Positions 18,287 to 27,184 of a DNA stretch of 64,000 bases are shown here, in pieces; within the stretch, counting starts at the first letter, position 1, and every line of letters starts with the position of its first letter. The stretch covers positions 46,532 through 110,531 of the forward strand of contig JBAZKM010000008.1 of NCBI GenBank assembly GCA_041650805.1. Reading direction: 5' to 3'. The translations under genes and the position numbers were made by a program. Origin of the DNA: Candidatus Omnitrophota bacterium. GTDB taxonomy: Bacteria > Omnitrophota > Gorgyraeia > 2-01-FULL-45-10. Below the pieces are notes generated by a model, which searched no databases, was not told the origin of the DNA, and saw only the letters and a program-made list of their open reading frames with translations.

Positions 18287-19266
18287 TCTATTACTATCGC
18301 TCCCCATGTCAGCCCGCCGCCGAAGGCGTCGAGCAGTATCTTGTCGCCTTTTTTGATGCGCCCTTCTTTGACCGCTTCGACGAGCGCCACCGCGCTCGAG
18401 GCCGCGGACATATTCCCGTACTTCTCTATATTAAGGTATATCTTCTCTTTGCTAAGCCCCATCCGTTTCGCGACCGCTTCGAGTATCCTTATATTCGCCT
18501 GGTGAGGTATGACAAGGCTTATATCTTCCGCCTTGAGGTTGAGGGGCCTTGTAGCGTTGAGGGCGGCGTCCGCCATGACCCTCACTGCGTGCTTGAAGAG
18601 CTCGGCGCCGTTCATCTTGATGAAATGGAGCCTGTCTTCGATCGTCTTCTTCGTAGCGGGTATCCTCGAACCGCCGGCCGGAAGTTTTATCAGGTCGCCC
18701 GCCTTGCCGTTCGCGCCCAGGTGCACGGAGAGTATCCCGCCCCGTTCCACGGGGCCCAGGACCGCCGCGCCCGCGCCGTCGCCGAATAGGACGCACGTGG
18801 AACGGTCGCTCCAGTCGGTCACCGAGGAAAGCTTTTCGGCGGCCACCACCAGGGCGTGCTTGTAGGCGCCTGAGCTTATGAACTGATTGGCGATAGCGAG
18901 GCCGTAGATGAATCCGGAGCAGGCTACGCTTATGTCAAAGGCCGGGACCTGGCGCGCGCCGAGCTTCTCCTGCACGAGGCAGGCCGTAGCCGGGAAGAAC
19001 ATGTCAGGGGTGATCGTAGCTACGATGATGAGGTCTATGTCTTCGGGTTTCAACTTTGCGTCGCTCAGGGCGCGCCTCGCCGCCTCGGCGGCCATATCGC
19101 TCGTCGCCTCATCCTTCCGGGCGATCCTGCGCTCCTTGATGCCTGTCCTCGTCGTGATCCACTCGTCGGTAGTGTCGACCATGCGCTCCAGTTCCGCATT
19201 GGTCAGAACCTTCTCCGGCAGATACGCACCCAGCCCTATGATCCCGACTTTTTTCGTCTCACACAT
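18280..19266 (-). CDS. fabH: Beta-ketoacyl-ACP synthase III FabH
   Basis: 328 residues. FabH starts fatty acid chains by condensing an acyl-CoA with malonyl-ACP. The full Cys-His-Asn triad is visible: Cys116 in DISVACSGF, His in VIPHQANIRI, and Asn in KYGNMSAASS. It begins IIGLGAYLPEKVLTN, typical of the family, and ends at DAFGGGLTWGA as expected. It lies between plsX (3 bases away) and fabD, the standard bacterial order. Confidence 0.97.
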   Translation of the reverse strand: MCETKKVGIIGLGAYLPEKVLTNAELERMVDTTDEWITTRTGIKERRIARKDEATSDMAAEAARRALSDAKLKPEDIDLIIVATITPDMFFPATACLVQEKLGARQVPAFDISVACSGFIYGLAIANQFISSGAYKHALVVAAEKLSSVTDWSDRSTCVLFGDGAGAAVLGPVERGGILSVHLGANGKAGDLIKLPAGGSRIPATKKTIEDRLHFIKMNGAELFKHAVRVMADAALNATRPLNLKAEDISLVIPHQANIRILEAVAKRMGLSKEKIYLNIEKYGNMSAASSAVALVEAVKEGRIKKGDKILLDAFGGGLTWGAIVIEW

Positions 19267-19269
19267 ATC

Positions 19270-20259
19270 TCAATAGCTCTCCAATTCCTCGACTATATGC
19301 TTATTCACATCCTGCCGCACGAACTCTGCGGCGACCCGTATCGCGTTCTTTATCGCCTTGGGCGACGATGACCCGTGGCTTATGATACAGCTGCCGTCGA
19401 CTCCGAGAAGCGGAGCGCCGCCGTATTCTGAGTAGTCCATCTTCTTCTTCAGTTCGTTGAAGGCCGAGCTCGACAGGACCGCCCCCACCGTTGCTATGAT
19501 GCTCGACTTTATCTCTTTCTTCAGGAGCTGCATGATCGTGTCCACGACGCTCTCCGAGACCTTCAGGATCACGTTGCCGACGAACCCGTCGCATAATACT
19601 ATGTCCGCCTTCCCGGAATAGATATCGCGGCCTTCCATGTTGCCTATGAAATTCAGCTTCGACTCGCTCAAGAGCGTGTGCGCCTCTTTTATGAACTCCG
19701 TCCCCTTCGTCTCCTCCTCGCCGACATTGAGAAGACCGACGGTCGGATCATCCTTATGCAGTATATACCGCGAATAGGCGTCCGACATGATGCCGTACTG
19801 CAGCAGATGTATCGGCTTCGGATTTATGTTGGCTCCTACGTCGATGATGAGCGAGGTCCCGGTCAGGGCCGGGATCACGATCGCGATGCCGGCCCGCTCT
19901 ATGCCGGGCAAGAGCCTCAGTGAGAGCGTCGACGCGCAAACCACCGCGCCCGTATTGCCGGCGCTCACGAATGAGTCCGCCTCGCCGTGTTTCAGGAGCT
20001 CCAGACCTACGACTATCGAGGAATGCCTCTTACGCCGTACCGATATGGCCGCCGGTTCGCTCATCTCGATCACTTCGGGCGCGTGAAGTATGGAGACCTT
20101 ATCGGGTTTGCCTCCGTGTTTGGCCAGTTCCTCATTGATGCGCTTCTCGTCGCCGACCAGCACGATGTCGTGCCCGAACTCCTGCATCGCCTGGATCGCG
20201 CCTTCGACCTCTACCGCCGGGGCGTTATCGCCGCCCATTGCATCAAGGACTATCTTCAT
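19270..20259 (-). CDS. plsX: Phosphate acyltransferase PlsX
   Basis: 329 residues. PlsX makes acyl-phosphate from acyl-ACP, the first committed step of phospholipid synthesis in most bacteria. It begins MKIVLDAMGGDNAPAVEVEG, has SFVSAGNTGAVV and IDVGANINPKP, and ends with GGAPLLGVDGSCIISHGSS, all family hallmarks. The rpmF-plsX-fabH-fabD order is a classic conserved cluster that ties membrane lipid synthesis to ribosome production. Confidence 0.97.
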   Translation of the reverse strand: MKIVLDAMGGDNAPAVEVEGAIQAMQEFGHDIVLVGDEKRINEELAKHGGKPDKVSILHAPEVIEMSEPAAISVRRKRHSSIVVGLELLKHGEADSFVSAGNTGAVVCASTLSLRLLPGIERAGIAIVIPALTGTSLIIDVGANINPKPIHLLQYGIMSDAYSRYILHKDDPTVGLLNVGEEETKGTEFIKEAHTLLSESKLNFIGNMEGRDIYSGKADIVLCDGFVGNVILKVSESVVDTIMQLLKKEIKSSIIATVGAVLSSSAFNELKKKMDYSEYGGAPLLGVDGSCIISHGSSSPKAIKNAIRVAAEFVRQDVNKHIVEELESY

Positions 20260-20290
20260 GCCTTAGCCTCTTCGTTAAATATACCTTGTC

Positions 20291-20491
20291 CTACTTCTTC
20301 TTCTCCACCTTCTCTTCGATCACGACCACCGGCTTCCCCTTGTAAAAACCGCAATGGGGACAGACCCTGTGCGGGAGGCGCGGCTTTTTGCAGTTCGGGC
20401 AGACGGAAAGGTTCTGCATATAGACCTTACTGTTCGCGCTGCGCCGCTTATCGCGCCTCGACTTCGAATGTTTACGTTTAGGCAGTGCCAT
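20291..20491 (-). CDS. rpmF: 50S ribosomal protein L32
   Basis: 66 residues. It begins MALPKRKHSKSRRDKRRSAN, as L32 proteins do, and has a CPNCK...CPHCG zinc-binding ribbon (four Cys). It starts one base after the ackA stop and leads into plsX. Confidence 0.97.
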   Translation of the reverse strand: MALPKRKHSKSRRDKRRSANSKVYMQNLSVCPNCKKPRLPHRVCPHCGFYKGKPVVVIEEKVEKKK

Positions 20492-20492
20492 C

Positions 20493-21644
20493 TCAGACTC
20501 CTTTTTTTATTATCTCGTACGTGTCCCTCGCGATAAGCAACTCCTCATTCGTCGGGATCGTCAGAAATTTTGTCTTCCCGGAAACGACGTTCGCGAGGTC
20601 CTTAGCTATTCTCTTCCTGATCCAGGGGTTGTTCTCTCCTATGCCCGCCGTAAATATGACGGCGTCCAGGCCGCCCATGGCCGCCTGGTATGCGCCTATA
20701 TATTTCTCGATCCTGTAGATAAAGATCTCGATCGCCAGCTTAGCGAGCCTGGAGCCTGGGGCCTGGAGCTTGGAGGACTTCAACAGATCCCGCATGTCGT
20801 TACTGATGCCCGAGATGCCGAGAAGACCGCTCTCCTTATTGAGTATATCGTTGATACGGTGCGGCGAAAGGCGCTCCTTCTCCATTAGATAAAATACTAT
20901 CGCCGGATCGAGGTCGCCTGAACGCGTCCCCATTATGAGCCCCTCAAGAGGGGTGAAGCCCATCGTAGTATCTACGGAGACCCCCCTGTCGACCGCAGCC
21001 ATACTGCAGCCGTTGCCGAGATGGCAGGTGACCAGCTTGAGGGCCTTCGGCGGCCGCTTCAGTTCCCGGGCCGCCTCTTCGGCCACGAACCTGTGGCTAG
21101 TGCCGTGAAAACCGTACCGCCGGATACCGTATTTTTTATAATACCTGAAGGGAAGGCCGTAAAGGAACGCCTTCTCCGGCATCGTCTGGTGGAACGAGGT
21201 ATCGAATACGGCTACCTGGGGTATGCCCGCGAGGATCTTCGCGCAGGCCTTTATGCCGAAAAGGGACGGAGGGTTATGGAGCGGCGCCAGATCGCTGTAC
21301 TTCTCCACCGACCGTATCACCTTCCCGGTGATGAGGGTCGACGACTTAAACTCCTCGCCGCCGTGGACGACCCTGTGGCCTATGCCGCTTATCTCGCTCT
21401 TTGACTTTATGACGCCGTGCCTGGGGTCCGTCAGGACGTCGACGATCATCTCGATGGCGACATGGTGATCTTTACAATCGACCATCCGGTCCACGCCGCC
21501 GTGCCCGTCGCGCTGGTGGTGCAGCCGCGGGTCCTTCTGCCCTATACGTTCGACGACGCCCTTTGCAAGGGAGCGGTACCTCCTGATATCGAATAACTGG
21601 TATTTCGCCGAGGAGCTTCCGCAGTTGATTACAAGGATTAACAT
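20493..21644 (-). CDS. ackA: Acetate kinase
   Basis: 383 residues. It converts acetyl phosphate and ADP to acetate and ATP. The N-terminal ILVINCGSSSAKYQLF, VFDTSFHQTMP, YGFHGTSHRFV, VTCHLGNGCSM, MGTRSGDLDP and FTAGIGENNPWIRK segments are all present, so the active site looks complete. It follows pta directly, the standard fermentation pair. One oddity: residues about 291-301 (SKLQAPGSRL) come from an in-frame array of 7-base repeats (20744-20774) inserted in a loop between DMRDLL and the conserved FIYRIEKYIGAY; other acetate kinases are shorter and different here. Confidence 0.97.
   Translation of the reverse strand: MLILVINCGSSSAKYQLFDIRRYRSLAKGVVERIGQKDPRLHHQRDGHGGVDRMVDCKDHHVAIEMIVDVLTDPRHGVIKSKSEISGIGHRVVHGGEEFKSSTLITGKVIRSVEKYSDLAPLHNPPSLFGIKACAKILAGIPQVAVFDTSFHQTMPEKAFLYGLPFRYYKKYGIRRYGFHGTSHRFVAEEAARELKRPPKALKLVTCHLGNGCSMAAVDRGVSVDTTMGFTPLEGLIMGTRSGDLDPAIVFYLMEKERLSPHRINDILNKESGLLGISGISNDMRDLLKSSKLQAPGSRLAKLAIEIFIYRIEKYIGAYQAAMGGLDAVIFTAGIGENNPWIRKRIAKDLANVVSGKTKFLTIPTNEELLIARDTYEIIKKGV
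20744..20774. repeat. In-frame heptamer array inside ackA
   Basis: Four to five successive 7-base units (CGAGCCT, GGAGCCT, GGGGCCT, GGAGCTT, then GGAGGAC) read along the + strand. The array stays in frame with ackA and encodes a short loop. Confidence 0.75.
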
Positions 21645-22634
21645 TTAATTTATGGCCCTCAGCGCGGTTATCGCGACCGCATCTATTATATCGTCCGCGT
21701 CACACCCGCGCGAAAGGTCGCTGCATGGTCTGGTGAAGCCCAGGAGCAGCGGGCCGACCGCCCTGGCGTTCGCAAGCCGCTGGACCAGTTTATAGGAGAT
21801 GTTTCCGGCGTCGAGGGTCGGGAATATGAGGACGTTGGCGCTCCCGGCGACGTCGCTCTTGGCGCACTTTATCTTTGCCACTTCCGGCACGATAGCGCTG
21901 TCGACCTGGAATTCGCCGTCTACGAGCAGGCCCGGCGCGATCTCCCTGGCCTTCTCCACCGCTTCGCGGACCTTATTCACCGCATCGCCTTCCGCGCTCC
22001 CCTTGCTCGAATAGCTGAGGAACGCCACCTTCGGCGCCGTCCCTGCTAGCCGCTTGAATAGGTCTGCGGATGATACCGCGATGCCGGCAAGCTGCCTCGC
22101 GTTCGGCGTGGGGTTCACCCCGCAATCCGAAAATATGAAGACGCCTTTATCGCCGTACGGCGAGGCCGGCACCTCCATCAAAAATGCGCCCGAGACGACC
22201 GCTATCGACCTGTCGATCGAGAGGCACCTGAGCGCGGCCCTGATGACATCCGGGGTCGTATGGTTAGCGCCTGCAACAAAACCGTCGGCCAGGCCCTTCC
22301 TCACGAGCATCGCGCCGAAGGTGAGGTAATCTTTTCTCATCGCCTCAGCCGCCTGTTCCGGCGTCATGCCTTTCGTCTTCCTCAGCTCATAATATTCGTT
22401 CGCAAAACCCGCCGTCTCCCTGAACTTCTCCGGGTCGATCAACTCCAGGTTCTTCTGGTCCTTCGCCTTTATCAGCTTCCTGACTTCATCCTTGCCCACG
22501 AGTAAAAGTTTAGCTATGCCCTTCTCCAGGATATAATTCGCTGCATCTATAGTGCGCGTGTCATCTGTTTCGGGAAGGACAATCTTCTTTAAATTTTTAG
22601 CCGCCTTAATCCTGATTTCCTCTAAAAGAGTCAA
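21645..22634 (-). CDS. pta: Phosphate acetyltransferase (short form)
   Basis: 329 residues, the length of the short Pta without the N-terminal regulatory domain. It converts acetyl-CoA and phosphate to acetyl phosphate. Recognised by KIVLPETDDTRTIDAANYIL, DGFVAGANHTTPDVIRAAL, FSDCGVNPTPNARQLA, VAFLSYSSKGSA, and the C-terminal NVLIFPTLDAGNISYKLVQR and GCDADDIIDAVAITA. Its stop is adjacent to the ackA start, so the two are co-translated. Together they give substrate-level ATP from acetyl-CoA. Confidence 0.96.
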   Translation of the reverse strand: MTLLEEIRIKAAKNLKKIVLPETDDTRTIDAANYILEKGIAKLLLVGKDEVRKLIKAKDQKNLELIDPEKFRETAGFANEYYELRKTKGMTPEQAAEAMRKDYLTFGAMLVRKGLADGFVAGANHTTPDVIRAALRCLSIDRSIAVVSGAFLMEVPASPYGDKGVFIFSDCGVNPTPNARQLAGIAVSSADLFKRLAGTAPKVAFLSYSSKGSAEGDAVNKVREAVEKAREIAPGLLVDGEFQVDSAIVPEVAKIKCAKSDVAGSANVLIFPTLDAGNISYKLVQRLANARAVGPLLLGFTRPCSDLSRGCDADDIIDAVAITALRAIN

Positions 22635-22637
22635 GAC

Positions 22638-23138
22638 CTACCTGCCTTTCTTATATTTTAATTTTTCCTTTAACAGGGCGCTCGCCTTCTTCGGCAAGAA
22701 ATTTTTGAGATCGGCGCCGAGGCCCGCGGCCTCTTTGATAAGTTTGCTAGAAATGTAGGAATACGACTCGTGCGGCATCATGAATATCGTCTCTATCCCC
22801 GGATCTAGTTTGCGGTTGGTAAGGGCCATCTGGAATTCATATTCGAAGTCGGAGAGCATCCTGAGGCCCCTCAGAACTACATTGGCGCCCCTCTTCCTGA
22901 CGTAATCTACGGCAAGGCCGTCGAATTCATCGACGACTACATTGCGCATATCCCGGACGGCGTCCTTCAACATCGCCACTCTCTCCTCGACGCTGAAGAG
23001 GACCGACTTATGCGGTTTTCGCACGACCGCGACTATCACCCTGTCAAATATATTTGACGCGCGCTTTATAAGGTCTATGTGACCGTATGTGACCGGGTCA
23101 AACGTCCCCGGGTAGACCGCTACTTTCGCTCGGCTCAT
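22638..23138 (-). CDS. coaD: Phosphopantetheine adenylyltransferase
   Basis: 166 residues. CoaD carries out the penultimate step of coenzyme A synthesis. The nucleotidyltransferase motif AVYPGTFDPVTYGHIDLI, RGLRMLSDFEYEFQMALTNR and YSYISSKLIKE are all typical. The start overlaps the end of rsmD by 41 bases; no later start would keep the GTFDP motif, so the overlap is real. rsmD-coaD adjacency is widespread in bacteria. Confidence 0.97.
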   Translation of the reverse strand: MSRAKVAVYPGTFDPVTYGHIDLIKRASNIFDRVIVAVVRKPHKSVLFSVEERVAMLKDAVRDMRNVVVDEFDGLAVDYVRKRGANVVLRGLRMLSDFEYEFQMALTNRKLDPGIETIFMMPHESYSYISSKLIKEAAGLGADLKNFLPKKASALLKEKLKYKKGR

Positions 23139-23691
23139 ATTCTTTCTTCCGGAATACGGTTATTACGATATCGCCGTATTTACGTTCCTTGTCCAGGATC
23201 AGGCGCTTCAGGACCGCGTCAAGGGCGTCTTTTTTGAAATGTTCGGCTATTACCAGACTAATGGGCGATAATATATCATAATCATCTATATTTATCAAGC
23301 ATTTTTTGGCCATCCCCTTATGATAAGGTGGGTCGAGGAAGACGATGTCATACTTCTCCTCCTCTTTACCGAGCCGCGGCAGGACGCTCAGGGCATTTGT
23401 TCTCATAACCTCGTACCTGGAGCCGTCGACACCGAGGGAGTCGAGGTTTGCCTTTATGGTCTGGACGCACCTGAAGTTGTTATCGACGAAAGTCACGTAT
23501 CCGGCGCCTCTGGAAAGCGCCTCCATGCCGAAGGCACCGGTCCCGGCAAAGAGCTCAAGGACCCTCTTTCCCGAAATATCACCCAGGATATTGAATATCG
23601 CCTGCCTGACCTTGTCCTGTGTCGGCCTTATCTCGACGCCCTTAGGCATCGCTATGAGCCGGCTCCTGTATTCGCCCCCTATTATCCGCAT
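23098..23691 (-). CDS. rsmD: 16S rRNA (guanine(966)-N2)-methyltransferase RsmD
   Basis: 197 residues. It begins MRIIGGEYRSRLIAMPKG, has RPTQDKVRQAIFNIL, the SAM-binding VLELFAGTGAFGMEALSRGA and the catalytic DIVFLDPPYHKG (a DPPY motif for N-methylation), which together identify RsmD. It lies 30 bases after recG and overlaps coaD. Confidence 0.95.
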   Translation of the reverse strand: MRIIGGEYRSRLIAMPKGVEIRPTQDKVRQAIFNILGDISGKRVLELFAGTGAFGMEALSRGAGYVTFVDNNFRCVQTIKANLDSLGVDGSRYEVMRTNALSVLPRLGKEEEKYDIVFLDPPYHKGMAKKCLINIDDYDILSPISLVIAEHFKKDALDAVLKRLILDKERKYGDIVITVFRKKEYEPSESSGLPGDV

Positions 23692-23721
23692 AGAACCACC
23701 ATAGACCCCCGGGGTCTAGTT

Positions 23722-25815
23722 TTATCCTACTTTCGCCAGTTCGAACTTCCCTTTGAACCGTTCCGCCAGGTTCGCGGCGAGCGCCCTGTGGTGCTCTTCC
23801 CTGAAACCGGGGTCGCGTGCCACGAGCGCGAACGCCTCTTTACGCGCAAGCTCCATGATATCGAAGTCCTTAATGATATTCCCGAACCGTATCTCGGGAA
23901 GGCCGTGCTGTTTCGTCCCGAAAAATTCTCCGGGGCCGCGTATGTCGAGGTCCGCTTCTGCGATCTCGAACCCGTCGAGCGTCCCCTCGACGGCCTTGAG
24001 CCGCTGGGCCGCCCGCTCCGTCTTCGGGTCCGCGAGGAGGATGCAGTACGACTCGTGCTCGCCCCTGCCGACCCTGCCGCGCAGCTGGTGGAGCTGGGCC
24101 AGCCCGAACCGCTCGGCGTTCTCCACGAGCATCACGGTCGCGTTCGGGACATCTATACCGACCTCGATGACTATCGTCGAGACGAGGAGGGCTGTCTTCC
24201 CTTTCTTGAAATCCTTCATCACCGCGTCTTTTTCTTTCGTCGACATCTTCCCGTGAAGCAGCCCCACCTTGAAATCTGTGAAGATCTCGTTCTTCAATTT
24301 GTCAAACGTTTCCTCCAGGCTCCTGGCTCCCAGCTCCAAGCTCCTGGCCGTCTTCTCGATCAGCGGGCAGACCACATACGCCTGGCGCCCCTTCGCCAGT
24401 TCCTCCTTAACAAATGAGTAGACGCTGCCCCGTTTCGCCTCTTCGACCCAGTAAGTCACTATCGGCTTACGACCCTTCGGCATCTCCCGTATCACGGATA
24501 TGTCGAGGTCGCCGTATACCGTAAGGGCGAGCGTCCGCGGTATCGGGGTCGCCGTCATCACCAGGACATGCGGGTTATACCCTTTCTCCCTCAAGACGGC
24601 GCGCTGCGTGACGCCGAACTTGTGCTGTTCGTCTATGACTACGAGCCCCAGCCGTTTGAACCTGACGTCCTCCTGTATCACGGCATGCGTGCCGACGACG
24701 ACATTCATCCTGCCCTCTTCTATCTCTGTATATATCCGCGACTTCGCCCCGCCCTCTATGCCGCTCACCAGGAGGACGACGTTTATCCCGAGCGGCATCA
24801 GGAGCTCGCTCAGGACGATGAAGTGCTGGCGCGCCAGTACCTCCGTCGGCGCCATTATTGCCCCCTGGAAGCCGTTCTGGACGGTCAGGACTAGCGCATG
24901 CGCGGCCACCACCGTCTTGCCGCTCCCAACATCCCCTTCGAGGAGACGGTTCATCGGTTTCGTTGACGACATGTCGCGCTCTATATCGGCGATCGCCTTA
25001 TTCTGCCCTGCGGTAAGTTCGAACGGGAGAGAATCCCTGAAAGTGTCTATAAGCTCTCCGCGCACATTGTGGGCTATACCCGCCACGGCCTCCTTTATCC
25101 CCTTCTTCTTCAATGCGAGCGCCAGCTGGAGCAGGAAGAACTCCTCGAAGACGATCCTGCGGTACGCCTTGTCGAGGGCGTCGGGCGTTGTCGGAAAATG
25201 TATATTCCGTATGGCGAACTTCACGTCCACAAGGCGGCCGCGGGCGATGATATATGTCGGCAGCTTCTCGGCGAGGGCCTTCCCGTAATCGGAGAGGGCC
25301 GCGTGTGTAAGGGAACGCATATACCGCTGTGTGATCTCCGCTGTGAGCGGATATATCGGGACGATCCGGCCGACGTTTATCGAATCTTTCTCCCCCTCTT
25401 CGGCTATCTCGTACTCCGGCTGGACGATCTGCAGCTTATCGTAACGCTCGACCCTGCCGTACAGGACCACCTTCTGCCCGCGTTTGAAATGATCTTTGAG
25501 ATACGGCTGGTTGAACCATATGGCGTGGATGAACCCCGTGCCGTCCGTGACGGCTATCTGGAAGAACGGCATGCCGCTCTTCGTTGTGCGCGATGAGAGG
25601 GTTATCACCTCGCCCTGCACGGTGGCCGGCGCGCCTTCCTTCAGGTCGCGTATGGCCGCTATGCTTGAGCGGTCTTCGTACTTCGCGGGCAGGTAGTAGA
25701 GCAGGTCGAGCGCCGTCTCTATGCCGAGTTTCGCCAGGTACGCGCTCTTCTTCGGCCCTACCCCCTTGAAATACCTCACCGGTGTCTTTAAATTAATATT
25801 TTTCTCTTGCATCAT
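23722..25815 (-). CDS. recG: ATP-dependent DNA helicase RecG
   Basis: 697 residues. RecG regresses stalled replication forks. Domains in order: N-terminal wedge/OB fold with LYYLPAKYEDRS, helicase domain 1 with Walker A LEGDVGSGKTVVA and DEQH box VVIDEQHKFGV, helicase domain 2 with VEVGIDVPNATVMLVENAER and QLHQLRGRVGRG, and the C-terminal GPGEFFGTKQHGLPEIRFGN. Residues about 490-502 (ARSLELGARSLE) derive from an in-frame array of 7-base repeats between CPLIEK and the conserved VGLLHGKM strand, in a surface loop. It is the first gene of a long operon ending at rubrerythrin. There is no clear ribosome binding site before the tandem ATG starts. Confidence 0.97.
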   Translation of the reverse strand: MMQEKNINLKTPVRYFKGVGPKKSAYLAKLGIETALDLLYYLPAKYEDRSSIAAIRDLKEGAPATVQGEVITLSSRTTKSGMPFFQIAVTDGTGFIHAIWFNQPYLKDHFKRGQKVVLYGRVERYDKLQIVQPEYEIAEEGEKDSINVGRIVPIYPLTAEITQRYMRSLTHAALSDYGKALAEKLPTYIIARGRLVDVKFAIRNIHFPTTPDALDKAYRRIVFEEFFLLQLALALKKKGIKEAVAGIAHNVRGELIDTFRDSLPFELTAGQNKAIADIERDMSSTKPMNRLLEGDVGSGKTVVAAHALVLTVQNGFQGAIMAPTEVLARQHFIVLSELLMPLGINVVLLVSGIEGGAKSRIYTEIEEGRMNVVVGTHAVIQEDVRFKRLGLVVIDEQHKFGVTQRAVLREKGYNPHVLVMTATPIPRTLALTVYGDLDISVIREMPKGRKPIVTYWVEEAKRGSVYSFVKEELAKGRQAYVVCPLIEKTARSLELGARSLEETFDKLKNEIFTDFKVGLLHGKMSTKEKDAVMKDFKKGKTALLVSTIVIEVGIDVPNATVMLVENAERFGLAQLHQLRGRVGRGEHESYCILLADPKTERAAQRLKAVEGTLDGFEIAEADLDIRGPGEFFGTKQHGLPEIRFGNIIKDFDIMELARKEAFALVARDPGFREEHHRALAANLAERFKGKFELAKVG
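24312..24346. repeat. In-frame heptamer array inside recG
   Basis: Five 7-base units read along the + strand: CCTCCAG, GCTCCTG, GCTCCCA, GCTCCAA, GCTCCTG. They are in frame with recG and are close to the unit used in ackA read on the opposite strand. Confidence 0.75.
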
Positions 25816-25830
25816 CTATTGAGCTATGTT

Positions 25831-25838
25831 AGTATACT
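25831..25838. promoter_or_regulatory. Symmetric -10 element between recG and rpmB
   Basis: AGTATACT is a palindrome, so both strands read TATACT at a suitable distance from a start codon: about 22 bases upstream of rpmB and 15 upstream of recG. No good -35 box is visible on either side, so a shared bidirectional promoter is a proposal only. Confidence 0.4.
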
Positions 25839-25860
25839 GCCCAAACGAGAGGTATAAAAA

Positions 25861-26091
25861 ATGTCAAAAATATGCGAGATCTGCGGCAAGAAACCGGTAG
25901 CCGGCAGGACCATCGTCCGTCGCGGCCTGGCCAAGAAGAAAGGCGGCGTCGGCCAGAAGATAACCGGAATCACGGCGCGCAGGTTTCTTCCCAACCTTAA
26001 GACGGTCAGGGCGCTCGTCAACGGCGCCTCGAAGAGGATCACCGTCTGCGTAAAGTGCCTCAAGGCCGGCAAAGTCACAAAAGCCGTTTAA
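25861..26091 (+). CDS. rpmB: 50S ribosomal protein L28
   Basis: 76 residues. It begins MSKICEICGKKPVAGRTI and has RRFLPNLKTVRALVNGASKRI and CVKCLKAGKV. Two CxxC pairs mark a zinc-binding L28. A GAGAGG ribosome binding site lies 8 bases before the ATG. It is divergent from recG and alone in its transcription unit. Confidence 0.97.
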   Translation: MSKICEICGKKPVAGRTIVRRGLAKKKGGVGQKITGITARRFLPNLKTVRALVNGASKRITVCVKCLKAGKVTKAV

Positions 26092-26201
26092 TTCTAACAC
26101 ACCGTCCCCGATATTTCAATCATATCTACGATAATCTGTGTGACCGGGCCCATTCCTCCCGTCTGTGATCATCTGTGTACTTTCTGAATAATCAACAAAT
26201 C

Positions 26202-26229
26202 TTGACAAAAACTAAAATCGTGATATACT
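26202..26229 (+). promoter_or_regulatory. Sigma70-type promoter of the XRE-cupin regulator
   Basis: TTGACA, 16 bases, TATACT. Transcription would start near 26236, 14 bases before the ATG, with an AGGAAGGA ribosome binding site between. Confidence 0.75.
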
Positions 26230-26249
26230 TTGGTTAGGAAGGAAAAAAT

Positions 26250-26801
26250 ATGAATATCGGAGAAATCATACATAAGTTACGGAAGGACAAGAAGATGACG
26301 CTCGCGGAGCTCTCCGCGGCATCGGGCGTCGCCCTCGCCACGCTGAGCCGGATGGAGAACGGCAAGATGACCGGCACCCTCGATTCACACATTAGCATAG
26401 CGAAAGCGCTCGAGATCTCCCTGCCTGACCTATATAGTAGCCTTGCCCTGAGCAAAAGAGAGGTCGAAAGGCGTACAAAAGAGACCAAGACAGATGTGCT
26501 CCGCCACACCAAGAGCTCATCCGTAGAGATGCTCGTCTCCAAAACAGCCAACAAGAAGATGATGCCTCTATTGGTAAAGATACATAAAGGCGGGACAACA
26601 CAAAAAGAAGAGACAAAGACAGGAGTTGAAAAATTTATTTACGTCCTGGAAGGCAACCTTGAGGCGACTATAGGAGAGGAACGATACAACCTGGCCAGAG
26701 GCGACACGCTCTATTTCGAATCTGCCATACCTCACTACTTCACCAACACCGGAAGGGGTGACGCCCGTATCATCTGCGTCGCCTGCCCTCCGCTTCTCTA
26801 A
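26250..26801 (+). CDS. XRE-family transcriptional regulator with cupin domain
   Basis: 183 residues. The N-terminal helix-turn-helix (residues about 5-60; LAELSAASGVALATLSRMENGK) binds DNA. The C-terminal cupin barrel (about 105-180; KFIYVLEGNLEATIGEERYNL, GDTLYFESAIPHYFTN) is a small-molecule sensing domain. Related XRE-cupin regulators control amino acid, polyamine or CoA-ester genes, but no target is evident here; the neighbours are rpmB and an unknown gene. It has its own strong promoter. Confidence 0.88.
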   Translation: MNIGEIIHKLRKDKKMTLAELSAASGVALATLSRMENGKMTGTLDSHISIAKALEISLPDLYSSLALSKREVERRTKETKTDVLRHTKSSSVEMLVSKTANKKMMPLLVKIHKGGTTQKEETKTGVEKFIYVLEGNLEATIGEERYNLARGDTLYFESAIPHYFTNTGRGDARIICVACPPLL

Positions 26802-26832
26802 GGCCAAAACCGGGAGATTACCCCTCACTTTT

Positions 26833-27138
26833 TTATTTCATAAGATCCCAGTTCGCGGTTTCGCCGGATAGGATCAGGTCGACTTTCAGTCCCGACACTT
26901 CGTGGTGCAGGACCTCTCTCTCCAACCTACCCCTTGAAAAGGCCGTGGCCATGGCCTGAGAATGCCTTTTTCTCCTTACGAGATCCTTCACTTCTTCAGC
27001 GATCTCTTTCGTGTGAAGAGTGACGAGGAACCTCTGTTTCGGGCTTTGCTCTATCACTATCAGCACCCTCATCTCATTCTCACCTTCCCCTCTGCCAAGC
27101 GACCGCCATTCAAAATTTGCCAAGCGGAATGAGATCAT
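26833..27138 (-). CDS. Small protein of unknown function
   Basis: 101 residues, not recognised. It is convergent with the XRE-cupin gene. The N-terminal half after residue 22 (RVLIVIEQSPKQRFLVTLH) looks like a beta-strand pair followed by a charged helix (EEVKDLVRRKRHSQAMATAF). Two starts are possible: 27138, with AGGA close to the ATG and a promoter just upstream, and an inner ATG at 27072 with AAGGTGAG 5 bases upstream, giving 79 residues. I keep the longer form because of the promoter position. Confidence 0.55.
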   Translation of the reverse strand: MISFRLANFEWRSLGRGEGENEMRVLIVIEQSPKQRFLVTLHTKEIAEEVKDLVRRKRHSQAMATAFSRGRLEREVLHHEVSGLKVDLILSGETANWDLMK

Positions 27139-27156
27139 TTTGTCCTAAACCAAGTA

Positions 27157-27184
27157 AGTATAACACAGGAATTAGAATAATCAA
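27157..27184 (-). promoter_or_regulatory. Possible promoter of the small unknown gene
   Basis: On the - strand TTGATT is followed after 16 bases by TATACT, giving a leader of about 12-15 bases before the ATG at 27138. A single DnaA-box-like TTATCCACC lies nearby on the - strand, without companions. Confidence 0.5.

Noticed and set aside
23320..24417. A 365-codon open frame on the + strand
   Set aside because: It runs opposite both rsmD and recG, whose motifs are certain.
26092..26201. ATCTGTG-like repeats and ACACCGTCCCCG in the rpmB-regulator gap
   Set aside because: They resemble other dispersed repeats, but there are too few units here to call an array.
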